A stretch of DNA of 64,000 bases from Oxytricha trifallax (Eukaryota; Ciliophora; Spirotrichea; Sporadotrichida; Oxytrichidae), in NCBI GenBank assembly GCA_000711775.1, contig ARYC01019407.1:1-64000 (forward strand), in the 5' to 3' direction. The notes beneath the pieces were generated by a model that searched no databases, was not told the DNA's origin, and saw only the letters and a program-made list of their open reading frames with translations. Below, piece after piece: positions 34,090 through 47,484 of this stretch (positions are counted from its first letter, which is position 1; every line of letters begins with the position of its first letter). The translations under genes were made by a program, and so were the position numbers.

Positions 34090-37000
34090 ATGCAGAAAAC
34101 TATCTAGGGCTTGTTATCCCAGTATATCTCAAATCTCGAAAAGACTGAACTGTCACTTTGGTCGGGAACTCTAGACCTCAAAAATATTATTTTGAATGAT
34201 GACGCAATGGAGGACTTAGTAGGGTTTTGTGGTTATAATCTGAGATTGAGCTCGACATTTATAGATAAGATACATATTGATATACCAATTATTGATTTCC
34301 TCACGAAGCCAATGATCATTAAAGCTAACTCTCTCTATGCCACTCTCAATTTTCTCAAGTAAGGATCTAATTGATATTATTTAAATTTAGTGATTCCCAA
34401 ATGGACTAACTAATAAAGAGACAGCAAGAAGAGAACAAGAAGCAAAAAGAAGGCAAACTTGAAATGATGAGAGCTCAAGCATTACTATAATCATCAGATT
34501 TATATAAGATTAGCTATATTTATTATTTTAGACTAGGAAGAAACCATTTTAAATTCAATGAAAAATAAGCTAGCTACAAACATAAACATTGAATTGAAGA
34601 AAGCCAAATTTATTCTATTTTCTGATTAAGGATTCGACATTTTATAAACTTCTTAATTACTCCCAAAAAATCTTAATTGTTTAAAATAAAATTGTGCTGA
34701 AAATAAGGAATGTATCAATTGTAAATAACAAAGCATACTATCATGATGAATTTGATAAAGAATATGACAGCTGTAACTCTGTATGTTTAATATATTACCA
34801 ATAAACTCCTTATAGTACATCAGAATTGGATAACTGAGCTTATTGATTTACGACAACTCAATAAAGAAAACAAATAAATTTCAAATTTTTGAGTACAAAG
34901 ACTTGAAACTTTTCAATACGAACCAATTAGATCAGATGTTTAAAAAGCTTTTTAAATTTCAAGAAACTCTCACTATCAATATAAACTAGGAAGTCTTTAA
35001 GAAACTAAGTTTACTTTGGAATTTAATGACAGAAAGGACAAAAATTAATCAGTAATTCATGATAAATATCCAAAACTAAAATCAGGGTTAGCGATTTGAG
35101 ACAGAAATAGATTTTAACAGTCTTTAAATTCTGATATATGATGATAAGTAGTACAAAGTTGGGAGATTATTGCAAAGAGATCAACAAATTGAAGGGGACA
35201 AGCTTTTATATTTAGGTGATATCCAAACTTTTAGATTGAAAATATACAATGTAGCATAAATTTTCAAGTAGTAGCTTTAATTTGGATCAGTAGAGTTTAA
35301 GTATCACAGCATAGAGCAGGATAATTTCTAAATACTTCTTTAATTCATAACATCCGATTTGTTCTCAATTGATATACAGAGCTTTCATGAAAAGCAAGAT
35401 TACTCTTTCAAAGGGGATCAAGTCAAAGTTAGACTGTTTAGACTACTAGAATCCTACAAATTCATCAAAGAAATCAAACAAACTCTTGAAGATATTAAAC
35501 AAAGATACGAATCATATAGAAAGCAATAGTTAATAGAGACCCCTGATTTTTATTAATTATTTATTTAATCTGTAAAGCCAGGATATATCTGTGAGTGCTT
35601 AACTAACAGGTAAATTACAGAAAAGACCCAAGATAACAATTGATGTAACAAACTTTGAAGCTGAACTGATTAATGAAGATAATTATTGATAAAATCAAAA
35701 TTAAGATGAAATTATTTATTTCAATAGAATATTAACCTACTATTCTTTATTACAAAATAAAATTATTAAAGGTAAAAGTATATTAAATTTGAAATTAGAC
35801 CAAATTAAGTTAAATTGCCTAAAAGTTTCGATAAAATATTTTTAGTTATTTATTTAATATCAATAATTGTATTTTATTCTGAAAATATATAAAAGTGTGA
35901 ATGCAACAATGACAAAATAATAATCTAAGATGAAAGTACTATTTTTTATACTATCTTAAACTTACCCAAATGTAAAAATTAATTTAGATTTAACTTATAA
36001 ATTATTCTACTTATTCTATAGCAAGAGTCAAAATTAATGCTATAAGTAAATGGGCTCAAAGGAGAAGAAGACACTATTTAAAATAGATGTATCGTGTAGT
36101 TTGGAGAAATAAGTTTTAAGATTTTAGAGTATTATGTTGTAAGAAACTTAGAGTTAAAATTATTATTTGATGACTACTCTTAGGTATTGTTTTAATATAG
36201 AGATAATATATAAATAAATATGATTTCTTAATACTCATACAATAGTGATTGCTAATAGGATATCTGTCCAGATAGATTTATAAGTTAATTAATTGTTTTT
36301 ATTAATATTAAATATAATACTTAAAGTAAAGAGACTTATTGAAATGAATCTGACAGGGGACATAGACTCGTTTAATAAAATATCTTTTAATTTAAGTTTT
36401 TCAAGATACTATAGTTGATGGCTGGGCAGAATTAAGTAATTGAAGAAAAAGTAGAACTGGTCATTGCTATGCCCTAAGATAACTAAGTCAAATAAATTGG
36501 CAAAGAAATAGCTTAGAATATTCAAATAAGTTGTAATACTATTAATGTCAATATCGGCTACCAATAAAAAGATAACTTCGTGGACATTTAATTAAAAATA
36601 TATTCTATTATACTTAGATATGTATATGAAATATCTTATTTAACAAAAATAATGGGTTTAATTCTGCTGTTTGAGATTTATAGTCCAAGAGTTACTATAA
36701 GTGATCATAAAATTAAGATGAATCTCTAAATGAAAGCATTTATAGTTGAGAGATTTAGCCAGTATAAACTAGGATTCATTGATAAGTTAAGAGTATAATT
36801 AAAAGAATAGACTCTTACAGGCACCAAGATTAAAATGAATAACTTAAGAGTAAATATCTTCCCAGAAACTATTAGAGAACTTCAGAGACTAATGAATATT
36901 TATAATTCAGAAATCCTGCCTAAGTCATTTAGATATAAATTTGTTAATAAGACTTTGAAGAAAATCACTATAATTCCTAAGTAAGCTAATTAAAAATAGC

Positions 37001-40000
37001 ATTCATAGTAGAAATTAACTGTTGAAACTATTTTCAATTAAGTGGGCAATACTTTAAAAATAAGTTAATTATATCTCAACCAAAGTTACATGATAAGATT
37101 TGAAACATAAATATTTGAGAAATCTGATCATTAAGTCTATGATTTTGATTTTGACATTTAGCAGCTAATAAATCAACACTACTAACAAAAATATCTTAGT
37201 GAAGACAAATTTATTTTTATCAGTTTGCAAGATATAAACAAAAAGGCTTAATTTCAATTATTCATAAACTGTGAAAACTAAGATGTTTTAATTTTAATAT
37301 ATTTAAATGTGATAGAAATTACAGTTCTTGAGAGATTTAGCTTTATAAACAAGCTATTTATTACTATTTTAATACTATCTCCAGGATTATAAATGATTAG
37401 CTATTCTGACATACAACAACAGACATGTGAATTTACTTATTAGAGTGAATCAGCGAAAACTTAATCAGAATTAATAAATTAAATAGGCATAAGTTTCCAG
37501 GATATCAAATCAATCAGAATTGGATTACTTAATAAATTAAGCTTTCCTCTTTCTCAAATATTGGATGATAAGCACTTTGATCAAATATCAATTTCATATC
37601 AGACGTTTAGATTTCCAAAACTTAATAATCCAAAAAATACTTATGAAGTTAAGCAATAAAATTGCGAACTAATTTGCTTGTACCCTTACCTATAAATAGA
37701 AAATGGCTTTTAAGAAACTATAGTTGGATCTTACCACATAAATATTTGTTTTTATTAGTTAATATTGATGACGAAAGAGATTTTCCAATATCAATTCAGT
37801 CAACAAAAGATCTAAACCTAATATTTACTTCTACTATGAATAAATAGAGTAAAGCCAAACTTACTGAAAATATAATTAAAACCTCTAAAATACTCATATT
37901 TAAAGACGATCTTAAATCTGAATTATAACTCTAAAATATCTCTAAAGGCATTAGCTTTTCTCTTTTTTAAGGATAAAATAATAATGAGTTTACAAGTTTG
38001 ATAAGCATTGAACAAGGCTATACAAAATTTAATTAATATAAATAGTATTTTTAATAAATATGAAGATATTCTAAGTAGTTTTAATTTCCAAAAGCTTTCA
38101 TAATCACAAAATGTGACACCAATACAGCTAAAATTGTATCCTTAGTTAGTTATTACTAATTAGACTACTGAATAAATCGTTGTTGATTTTCAAACTTCAC
38201 AATAATCAATCGAATAGCTAAGTAATTTACCTATCGATCCCTAAAATACATAGGATTTTCTAATTCCTGAAGGTCATTAACCATACTATATTAAGATTGG
38301 ATTGAAAGTGAATTAGGCTATAATTTACACTGAAAAGTTATTAATTATGAAAGAATAAACTAAACTAATTTAATTAATTGAGAAGGAATGCATGTGCTTA
38401 TTGAAAATTGACATTAAATTTGATAATAAATAATCAATCATTAAAGTTTCTCCAGGTATTAAGATTTCAAATTTAATTAAAAATAAGGTTATAGCAGAAC
38501 CCTGGATTTAATAATAATTCATTATAGACTTAATTTAATTTAAATTTTATTATATATTTTTATTAAAATTACCACTATAAATAATTTTTTATTCGAAATC
38601 TTTTCATAAATTATGAATTATTTTTAGCATATTAACCAGTTTCTTTGTAAATTTTTAGAATCTATTTTATGTTCCCCTCTACCTTTAAATACACTAATGA
38701 TAATGCAATCTTCACATGAGATTTAATAACTAATTTTTAATGACAAAGAGACAATTTATAGGTTGAAAATATCAAATGATTTATCAAATCAACAAGATAA
38801 AAATTAGCTAAATGATGATATTCCAAAAGATGTCTAAGAAATTATCAACAATAACTAATTAAATTTATAGAATCACATTTTAAATGATAAATATAAGTAT
38901 ATTATGTTAATAATTAATTTAAACTGTCAATTTTTTTACAAAAAAGTTTATAATAACGGGAATTTATAAATTTATATCAAATATTTACAAAGCTTTTTAA
39001 TGTTGAAAAGATTTCATATATTATATAATTTTATTTTTAAGATATAATTATTAAATTAAAAAGATACTAAATAGGGAGTGCCTTTAGGTGACCGTGTGTC
39101 CCATATGCGTCACTTTCTATTTAGGATTCTTTTTGGTTTGATAGTCCGAACCATATAAGCCTAATACTGTCTCATGCAGGAGACGAGAGCACCGAGAGAC
39201 CTACCTGCAATTTAACAACGAGCAAGCGGGGTTCAATCGCTCATGGAGAGAGCTCTAAAGAGCCGATTTCCCTGCCATAATGCAGTTAGTTGGCAGGGTG
39301 GATACAGTCTAACAAGGCTGGTAAGAAGGGAGGCAGGCGGGGGGAAGAAGTTGGACTGCATTCCACACAGTGATGAGTGGCGGAAGTCAGGAGCACAGAG
39401 GAGCCGAGCAATTGCTAGTCGTTTTCCAGCTTTTCCTCTTGAGGGGTTTTTAGGTTTTTTGGGGGCTCAAGGTTATGTGCCACATCACTCACACCAGCAA
39501 CGTCATGACCCAAGGATTTAAATATTGGGTCATGTTATGACCCAGAATATCTCGTTATTAATTTAACCCTAACTATTCTATTCTTTTTTTTAGATATGAT
39601 TCATTTAATTATTTGAATATTTTAATCAAGATAAATCAAAAATAAGAATCAATAAATATTAGTAATAAGGGTATTATAAACTAAAGTATATTTTTAATTA
39701 CCACTATAATTAATATAAGTAGATTTACAAATAATGATAATTTTTTGTGTTTTTAATCTGACAGAAAAATGCAAGTTACAATTGAAAATTATGAATAATC
39801 AAAAGCTAGAATAGCACGTTGAGTTCAATAAAGACATGAAATAAGTATTACATTAATAAATAAATTAATATTAATTATAATAAATATTATTAAGAATTTT
39901 ATGTCTAAATTAAAATAATTTACTCTTTAATAAATTATAATTGATATTCTGAATTATTTGATAATAGTACAGCAAAGAAATTTTGACGTGGTTTTATTTA

Positions 40001-43000
40001 AGTAATTGCAGAAAGTAGTTGAATAAAATTAGGAGCATAATTTGATAGAAGCAGGATCAATGATTAATTTAGAATTTGATTTAAGTTTTGACATAATGAG
40101 CTATCAAATCTTGTTGGAAATTGTTGATGGTTCAATGAACAAGCAAGTCTTGGAGTTTAAAAATAGCACAAATAAATTAATTATTTTAATTTAAATGATC
40201 TGAACCTGAACCTTCTCTTAGATAAATAAGATGTAATGAAGTGGCAAATTTTGCCATCTTAGAAATTGGTTTTCACAAATGAAAAGGAAGTTAAAATGAA
40301 GTATGAAGCTTGTTAATGGGCAATTTAATTAGAAGTTGATTCCGATGAATTCTTCTTAGATTAATATTCTTTTATTTAGATGGAGAAATTACTCATAATA
40401 TATCCATTGATCCATAACAAAATAATAAATTTAATATAAATAAACAATTACTAGATAAAGACTTGATAGAACAAGGCTTTGAATTAAAAATGCAAAATAA
40501 ATTCAACAATAGAACAAAATCATCATTCATTAGAATCAAATATCAAAAAGTTTCAAATAATCATTTAATTCTCGAATTAATCTAAGAAGATTAACAAAAC
40601 TAGTTACCATCAAAGTCAGTATTTAGAGATTTTTAATAAATTATCGATTATTTTAAATATTAATATAAAACTATTATTATTAATTAGAGTGTAAACAAAT
40701 ATTGAAATTAAGACAAGCTTTTTTCCTGTCATATTTTAGAAATCAGCTTTTGATTCTCATCTATTTCAAGTAAATATACAGGAATTAACTTAAATAATTA
40801 TTATTAATTTAATTAAAGCTTAGAAGATCACATTAAAATAACAAAAGCTAATTAAAAATGAAAGTTGAATCAATCACAGCAAACAATTTTTCCATGTTTT
40901 CAGATGAAAATGAGCTTTCTTCATTTTAATCAAAGTAACTATAAGTCTTATAAATCCATAGTGGTCTAAAGCTTTTGATAGAACAGGTAAATATATTTGT
41001 CCATTAACCCTTTATTAGGAATTAAATCATGAAAACCTTATAGTAATTGATCAATTTAAGTTTTCCACATATGGTATAACACATTAAATATAAATTAATG
41101 TATATAATTTATAGTTTAACAAATCATTGTTTAATTAATAATAGCATAAATCTAGATATCAACGAAAACTTTAAATATTAATTGATGGGATTTATCTCTT
41201 AAATTTAATATTATTATAATATTAAAGAAATTTATTAATATATACTTATAAAAATAACTAATCTATTATTTTAAACAAATAATAACCGAATGATAAAAGT
41301 GAGATTTAATCTCAAGATGAAACAAAATATCTTATCAAAAATATCGATTTATCTAATTTCAATATAAATCTGAGCATAAATGATTAAAGGGTTTTAATTA
41401 GTTATTTGTAATATGCCTTATTTGTTTTTGCCACTTAAAATTTGTAAAGTGTTCATATACAAATTTATGCTTAATTTAATTTGAGAGCCAATTATATTTT
41501 TTTTATAAGTTATAAATATTTTTACTATTTTATAAAGGAGCATATACAATTAAACTTAGAAGTATCTAGTCTTGTTTGTAGATATGATTTGATTTGATTT
41601 TATCTTTATTAAAGGTTTTTTCTTCAGAGTACCATATATGTTTATAAAATTGTTTACCTAATCAATAAGTGATTTTGGGGGGAGGAAGTTTCCTGCCCCA
41701 AAATTTTATATGCACCCTAGAGGGGAAGTTTCCTGCCCCCTTCGGAAGTTTCCTGCCCCATACATAAAAATATGTAATTTTTATAATTTTCAAAGAATCT
41801 TTATCATCAATTATGATGTAGTTTTTTTAAATTTAGCTTCAAATATCATTTCTACCTTGATAATGAATTTAAAATTTAATGAAAATTACATTAATTATTA
41901 ATAAAAACACTTATTTTAGCCTTGTTAATAATATATAATTTGATAAAGAATAATTATGTACCTTGAAAATTATATAATAATAAATGTTGTATAGTACATG
42001 ATTATGGTAATTGAAATTGAAATTTATTGTTTCTATTAAAATTATTTCAAAAAACATAAAATTTAATGTGGGGGCAGGAAACTTCCCCCCCCCCCCGTGA
42101 TTTTAAATTGATTAATTATAAAAATAATTTTCTGTAAGATTTTAAGTAAAATTATTAACAAGAGAATCTAATAACAAACTTAAAATTTTATAGGGATCTA
42201 AATTTTTTATTGTATTTTTCAATTAGTAATTTATATAATAATTAAAACTGAGCATTGATTTGAATCAGTAAATACTTCTTTCAATAGATAAAGCAGACAT
42301 TTGTTTTGATAAATATGAATCAATAGTTCCATAAATTTATGAGAATTAAGGTCATCTAACTAAAATAGTAATGGATTACATAACTACCAAGGTACTGCAC
42401 AGTTTACACAAAATTGCTTATCATTCAAACTTCTTGGGAAAATTCCCATCTATTTTTGGAGAGACAAAGTTAGCAATTACAAACTCTTTTCACTCCTCTA
42501 ACAGTAAGATTATTTATATGTTAATTTCATTAGAAATTTTGGCTATGTTTCCAGTTATGAATGAGACAGCTAAGGGAGTTGCTAAATTTATTTATACATT
42601 ATCTTCTTCATTTGGATCAAACTTAATAAAATTAGCTTTCGGAAAAGGCAAAAGTGATAGTCAATAATTCTTAGAAGAATTTCATGATAAGTTCTACTAA
42701 GTTTCTTTTGATTGGTTCTGTATTAATTTGAATAACATAACAAAAGATCACATCTCTTAATATATTCTTGGGAAATAAATTCATAAGAATTATTTGATAA
42801 TTGACGAGTGTTTCTTTGACATTTAAGATTAAAATATTGCTTGTTTGCTGGTATTCACTGATTATTAAATGTTGCTTTTGTTTGAAAACGAAGGGATTAT
42901 CAAGTCAATAATAATGCAATATCACTATATCAGAAAGATTCAATTCACTCCTTAAAACGAATAAGATATTTCCATAAACCAATATGTTAAGCTATAAATA

Positions 43001-43153
43001 GGTCTTAAAAAGAAATCTACAGCAAAACTCAATGTAGCCTACAACCTAAATATACTTAATTCAAGTATGTATTTTGAAGTCCCTAGAAGAAATGCTGACT
43101 CAATTTTAAGCTTGTTCAAATAAAAGGCTCTAATTAGTAATTAATCAAAGTGA
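34090..43153 (+). CDS. VPS13/chorein-like bridge lipid-transfer protein, many IESs
   Basis: VPS13 proteins form rod-like bridges moving lipids at membrane contact sites. The N-terminus from ATG 34090 is the chorein signature: LLSQYISNLEKTELSLWSGT, LDLKNIILNDDAM, then IHIDIPIIDFLTKP. The C-terminal segment (42245-43153) resembles the VPS13 C-terminus: SNFLGKFPSIFGETKLA, AKGVAKFIYTLSSSFGSN, LIKLAFGKGK, ending TGA 43151-43153. Between them long plus-strand frames alternate with AT-rich gaps (for example 35090-35680, 36830-37650, 39990-40200, 40200-40390, 40380-40620), reading as beta-rich repeats with many Ile/Phe/Asn. A GC-rich repeat (39075-39545) and a G-tract MITE (41677-42095) sit in gaps. 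IES pointers were not resolved, so a single continuous gene is inferred from order and strand. Confidence 0.65.
39075..39545. repeat. GC-rich structured repeat inside the VPS13-like gene
   Basis: A compositional island in AT-rich DNA. It contains strong hairpins: CCCTGCCA (39269-39276) with TGGCAGGG (39290-39297), and near its right edge CATGACCCAA with TTGGGTCATG (39504-39533) followed by a second TGACCCA. A sequence close to a pol III B box, GGTTCAATC, lies at 39231-39239. The only long frame (39243-39521) uses codons unlike any neighbouring gene and I do not believe it. A retroposed structured-RNA repeat is my best reading. Confidence 0.5.
41677..42095. mobile_element. G-tract-terminated MITE, copy 1 (419 bp, 8-bp TSD)
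   Basis: It begins GGGGGGAGGAAGTTTCCTGC and ends GCAGGAAACTTCCCCCC. The 8-mer GTGATTTT flanks both sides (41669-41676 and 42096-42103). GGAAGTTTCCTGC occurs three times near the left end (about 41683, 41725, 41745) and once inverted at the right end. The middle is AT-rich with no ORF of note. It lies in a non-coding gap of the VPS13-like gene, so it is presumably eliminated with that IES. Confidence 0.85.
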
Positions 43154-43239
43154 TTTTAATCGTTCTATTAAATTTGGAAATCTTTCTTGATAATAAAAAT
43201 AAGAAGATAAAATTCAAATGAAATTAATTAAGAAAATAA

Positions 43240-44419
43240 TCATAAAGGATCACCCATCATTGCTTATTGTGAAAGTTCTTGATCTTAGTTAGATTTTTAT
43301 GATAATACTTATTGTTTGTTCTTTTTATTCTTTTTGCATTATTCTTCAATGTGCATGATATCTTTGGCTTCTTAAGTCTTCTAGCTTTTAAATGGTTTAC
43401 TGGCATCTTCTATGGAAAGAGTGCTCATCCACATAGGAAGCTCTACGAATCTATCATATAACTCTGCCTCTTTAACTACATTTGGGTGCATCTACCTCAA
43501 TATTAGAGCAGCAGATTTCCCTGTCATATCTTAAGGTCTGATGCAATGTTTTACTCCATTTGCAGCATACCCATTTTCTTCCATAACACAAATACATCCT
43601 CTAGCTAATGGTATGAAAAATGCTCCATTTACAAATCCATAGAACTAACTTCCAAATGATAGTCTTGAGTCTGAGAAAAGCCTTATCGTATAAATAGGCT
43701 ATATTTAATTAAGACTTAAAGAATAACTTACTTGTTTGAATCTAGTTGCATCATCATAATGTTAAGCTAATCCTTCAGTACCATCATGATAAACATTCAT
43801 TGCAATTGAATTTATGAAATTTTTCTCTACAATTCCACATTTCTCCATTTTACTCACCATAAATTCATTAACCCATACTGGAGGACGAGAAACATCTTTT
43901 CTAACTCCAGCTGCAACTTGACTAAATGGTTCACTCAATTATTCTTTTGTCCACATGTATCTGTAGCCAAAGAAGAATTTAGTTCTGGTAAGTCTGGATC
44001 CTGAAAATGTTTGCTAAGCAGTATCTGGCAAGAAAGCGCTATTAGAGCATTGCCTTTCAGTCTCCATTACATTTTCTTCAATGTTTAATAACTCTCCATG
44101 AGTGAAGAAATTCTCAAATGATGTCACTCCTATAGGATAGTTTCTAAAATCTGACTTCAATTCAGGATCTTAGAATAAATAAAATTAAATATATCTTTCA
44201 ATATTTTGGAGTCAATAAACCTAAACCATTAAGATAAAACAGATAGATAAACACTTACTTATGATAGTTCTCAGGGAGGTTTTCTGGGTTTAAGTAATAC
44301 TTTTTCTTAATTAAATTTGGTCTATCTTAATATTGAGAAAATACAGTATAATAAATATATTAGACTCAGTAGCAATATTAAAAGAAAAACAAATTAACTT
44401 TTCGAAGTAGCTTTTTCAT
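43240..44419 (-). CDS. AlkB-like 2-oxoglutarate/Fe(II) dioxygenase
   Basis: AlkB-family enzymes oxidatively demethylate nucleic acids or proteins. The domain is recognisable from NSIAMNVYHDGTEGLAQHYD (iron ligands H and D of HxD), through YTIRLFSDSRLSFGS, IPLARGCICVMEENG, NGVKHCIRPQ (distal His) to GKSAALILRQ (Arg for 2-oxoglutarate). It ends with a Gln/Lys-rich tail at TGA 43240-43242. A 33-bp intron, GTAAGT..TATAG (43731-43699), joins DATRFKQ to PIYTIRL. A further break near 44260-44175 closes in frame with a TAAG pointer (HKQDPELKSDF). Start ATG 44419 (MKKLLRKVNLFFF) is tentative, since another AT-rich break follows at once. The stop is 87 bp from the convergent VPS13-like stop. Substrate cannot be told from sequence. 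Confidence 0.78.
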
Positions 44420-44745
44420 TTATACTCAACTACTTTGCAAAATTAAAGTATCATTATTATAAGATTTGGGGTTAATCATTATTTAATTTTAAAATGGGAT
44501 TCAATAGAAAGATGGAAAAGATTAATTTTTATGCATTTATAATAATCGATTATGTTATTTTTTTATAATTTAATTATAATTTAAAAAATTGCTTAATTTT
44601 TTATAAAATATAATTTAATAATATTCGGTAATGTGTTCACTTTCTGTTATTAATTCGAAAGCGAAGCAATCCCTAGTGTTAATCAATGATAATGGCAAAT
44701 TAATTTTATACTTTTATATTGCATTAAGTAAAATTATTTATAATT

Positions 44746-47340
44746 TCATTGCAAATAATATAATTCTTGAACATTTGATTTATTCTAATTAATATGGAAA
44801 TAAAATTATGAATTTTCTAAATTACTTATATTTATTAAAATTTATTCTTGACAATATTTATACAAAGAAAGATTGTGGATACCAGCTAATAACTTATTTT
44901 CTGAGATATTATCTAATTTGAGTATACTTTTAAGTTTTATTTTGTCTTGTTATAAATCTAGATTATTCCATTTTGATTTTTTGTGAGATTCTAACTTCTA
45001 AATCTTACTCTTTTTGGTAACGATGATTTCAATTGACTACGTTTATGTGTCTGCCAAATCGAGTTCATTCTTTGACTATAAATATTTGATGATATATTGA
45101 ATAGTAACTTACCTGATTAAGTTTTAGTACAAGAATATTTGCTTTATTTTTTTAGTTAGATGTATAATTATGGCATTACGATCTTTATTGGTTCCACTAC
45201 CTCAGAAGACATTCCTATAGGTGATCCTCAACTCTATTTATGAGTGTTAATAAGTATTCTTTTGTTAAGGTAGGGCATTCTTTCCATTTGCTTTCTTCCA
45301 CATATAGTTCTAATCTTCCTATCAATGCTGTAATTATAAACTAAAAACTTTTCAAGTCTGAGTTCAAGTTTATACACATGGATAAAGTTTTAAAGATTAT
45401 TCTTATGTTTATGAAAATAATTTGTAAAAATAAAGTTTTGCGTTTTAATGTTAACACCATTTTATAAATTGATTAAGCGTAGAAAATAAATGTAAATGAA
45501 TAAATTTTAGTCAAAGTCTTGAATTTAACATCCTATTATTGATTATAAACTTTCATTCCTAACACTGTAGTAAGATGTATCAGTCATATCTTTGTTCCTC
45601 CTGTCACTCTTAATAGTTTTCGCCAATTTTTCTTAGCCATAGGCTTTTAAGAAACTGTCTTTTGATGCCATTCCTTTCTTAAATAGTATTCCTATTTATA
45701 TGTCACTGTCTCTTAAGAATTCTAGTACTTTCTTAACATATTACTTATCTTTACTCTTAAGATTTATTTAAATATATACAATTAAGGGGATTTATAAAGT
45801 GCAATACTAGTTTATAAATAGGCTAATGTATTAATTACCTAAAAATTTGAATGAGCTAAATGGTTATGACTAGCACCTGTCCTTCCATTGGTACTTTTGA
45901 CGTCAAAGTCATTATCTACTGTTTTAATTAGTGTATGGTTATCGTATTTGAAGTGAAAGCAAATGAATGTCTAATCATTTATAAGAGGCCAGACTCCCAC
46001 CATTCCATTTTATATCAAGTAAATATTGTCTTAGCATATCTCCAATCTTTTGTCATTCCTAAGCAAGTAGTTCTTCATTGCTGCTTCATCCTATGATTGA
46101 AAAGCAGACACTACTAGAGTTCTATTTGATTTCAGCATTTCATTCAGTATTTTAATAAATTATTTACAACTAATCAAAGATTATTTTGTCAACCTACTGA
46201 ATCTAAATTTTATCTGATAGTTATTGAACATTATATGAACCTTGCATTACTATGGGAGGAAGTATTTAAACTAAATTATATAAAGTATATCATAGTCTTT
46301 ATCTACATTTATTTGCTTTGACTCTGATTCCATAACATATGAAACTCCACACATTCTTTTTACACTGAGACTTTTCTACGACTGTTAGTGAATAAGATGT
46401 TCTCTAATGTTAGAACTCATAAATTATTCTTTTTGTAGAAGAGCAGGATTGTAGTTTTCATTTTCTTGGTCATTTTTAGTGAAATCAATGAAATCCAGTT
46501 ACTGCTCTCTTATATTTTTGTCAAATGGATTTATGCAAGAGCTTTCCCTATAAACCTCTTCTAAATTTTAATTTAAAAGTAAAGTTAAACTACGAGTTGA
46601 GATAAAGTAGTGATATTTTGTACTTTTTTGTTTTCTTTCTTTAATGATGCTTCTTATTTGGCATTAATCTTAGTTTCCCTTTTGTTGATTTTGAGTAAGT
46701 CATCCAAATCTGGGATGTACTCTTTGTGATTTTCCTTCTCATATTTGTTTTTCTTCTTTAATTTAATTATTGTTTTTTTGTCATCATCATCTGTATCATC
46801 TTCAGTTGTATTCAAGCATATTTCATGTTTCAGCTCTTGACTATCTTTTGATGGAATCATTTACTCCTTAGATTATGAAATCTTGGTAGATTTAAGATTG
46901 GATTTTGATTTGCCTCTTTTGGAAGTAATAACACTTGACAGTGACAACAACTAAGATTAGTTCCACTTATTTTTGTTTAATCATTTTGAATACCTTCTCA
47001 GTTCAGCTTGGTAAGATTAGGACATGTCTAATGTCTTTTGTTGCTGTTTAGTTTTTTATTTGGTCGTTTTTTTTGCTAATTTTTAAACAGGCTCTTATTA
47101 AATAGGATGTTTTCTTGGTCTCCCTCTCTTTCTTGGCAAAGGCAAAAATTCAGTGACTTATTATTGAACAGTTTCAATTGGATTATTTTACCAAAATTAC
47201 AAAAATAATTTATATACCTCTGTTCATCAAGTTTCATCCTTTTCTATTGAGGTTAAACTGACCTTGGTCTTCTTTTTTAACCATCGAAGTAACAAACTTT
47301 CTGTTTTCCTCTTGTTTACATTATTTATTTCAATACAATT
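44746..47340 (-). CDS. AT-hook protein of unknown role
   Basis: The N-terminal part is basic with an AT-hook core, PRKRGRPRKH (about 47110-47140), and a similar KRRPRS upstream near 47260, which predicts binding to the minor groove of AT-rich DNA. An acidic/basic stretch (TEDDTDDDDKKTIIKLKKK) and a long region follow: RMCGVSYVMESESKQINVDK, NRTLVVSAFQSQDEAAMKNY, KTVDNDFDVKSTNGRTGASH, RLELYVEESKWKECPTLTKE. It ends at TGA 44746-44748. An in-frame TGA lies at 46981-46983 between two coding-looking stretches. AT-rich breaks near 46560-46600, 45750-45840 and 45360-45530 look like IESs. The start is uncertain; ATG 47237 is the latest plausible one, but coding seems to begin earlier. Confidence 0.55.
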
Positions 47341-47484
47341 ATTAATACAGTCTTAACTAAAAGTATCTTTACAATTTTATTAATTCTCTCCATTTAAATT
47401 TACACACTATCTTACTTATTTCCTCTTAAGATGAAAATACATTAATATTTTAGAATTAAAATTAATAAAATTATTCTGGATTTA

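Noticed and set aside
39243..39521. Plus-strand 92-codon frame starting MERALKSRFPCHNAV
   Set aside because: It lies wholly in a hairpin-rich GC island, uses codons unlike any gene in the window and shows no motif; open by composition.
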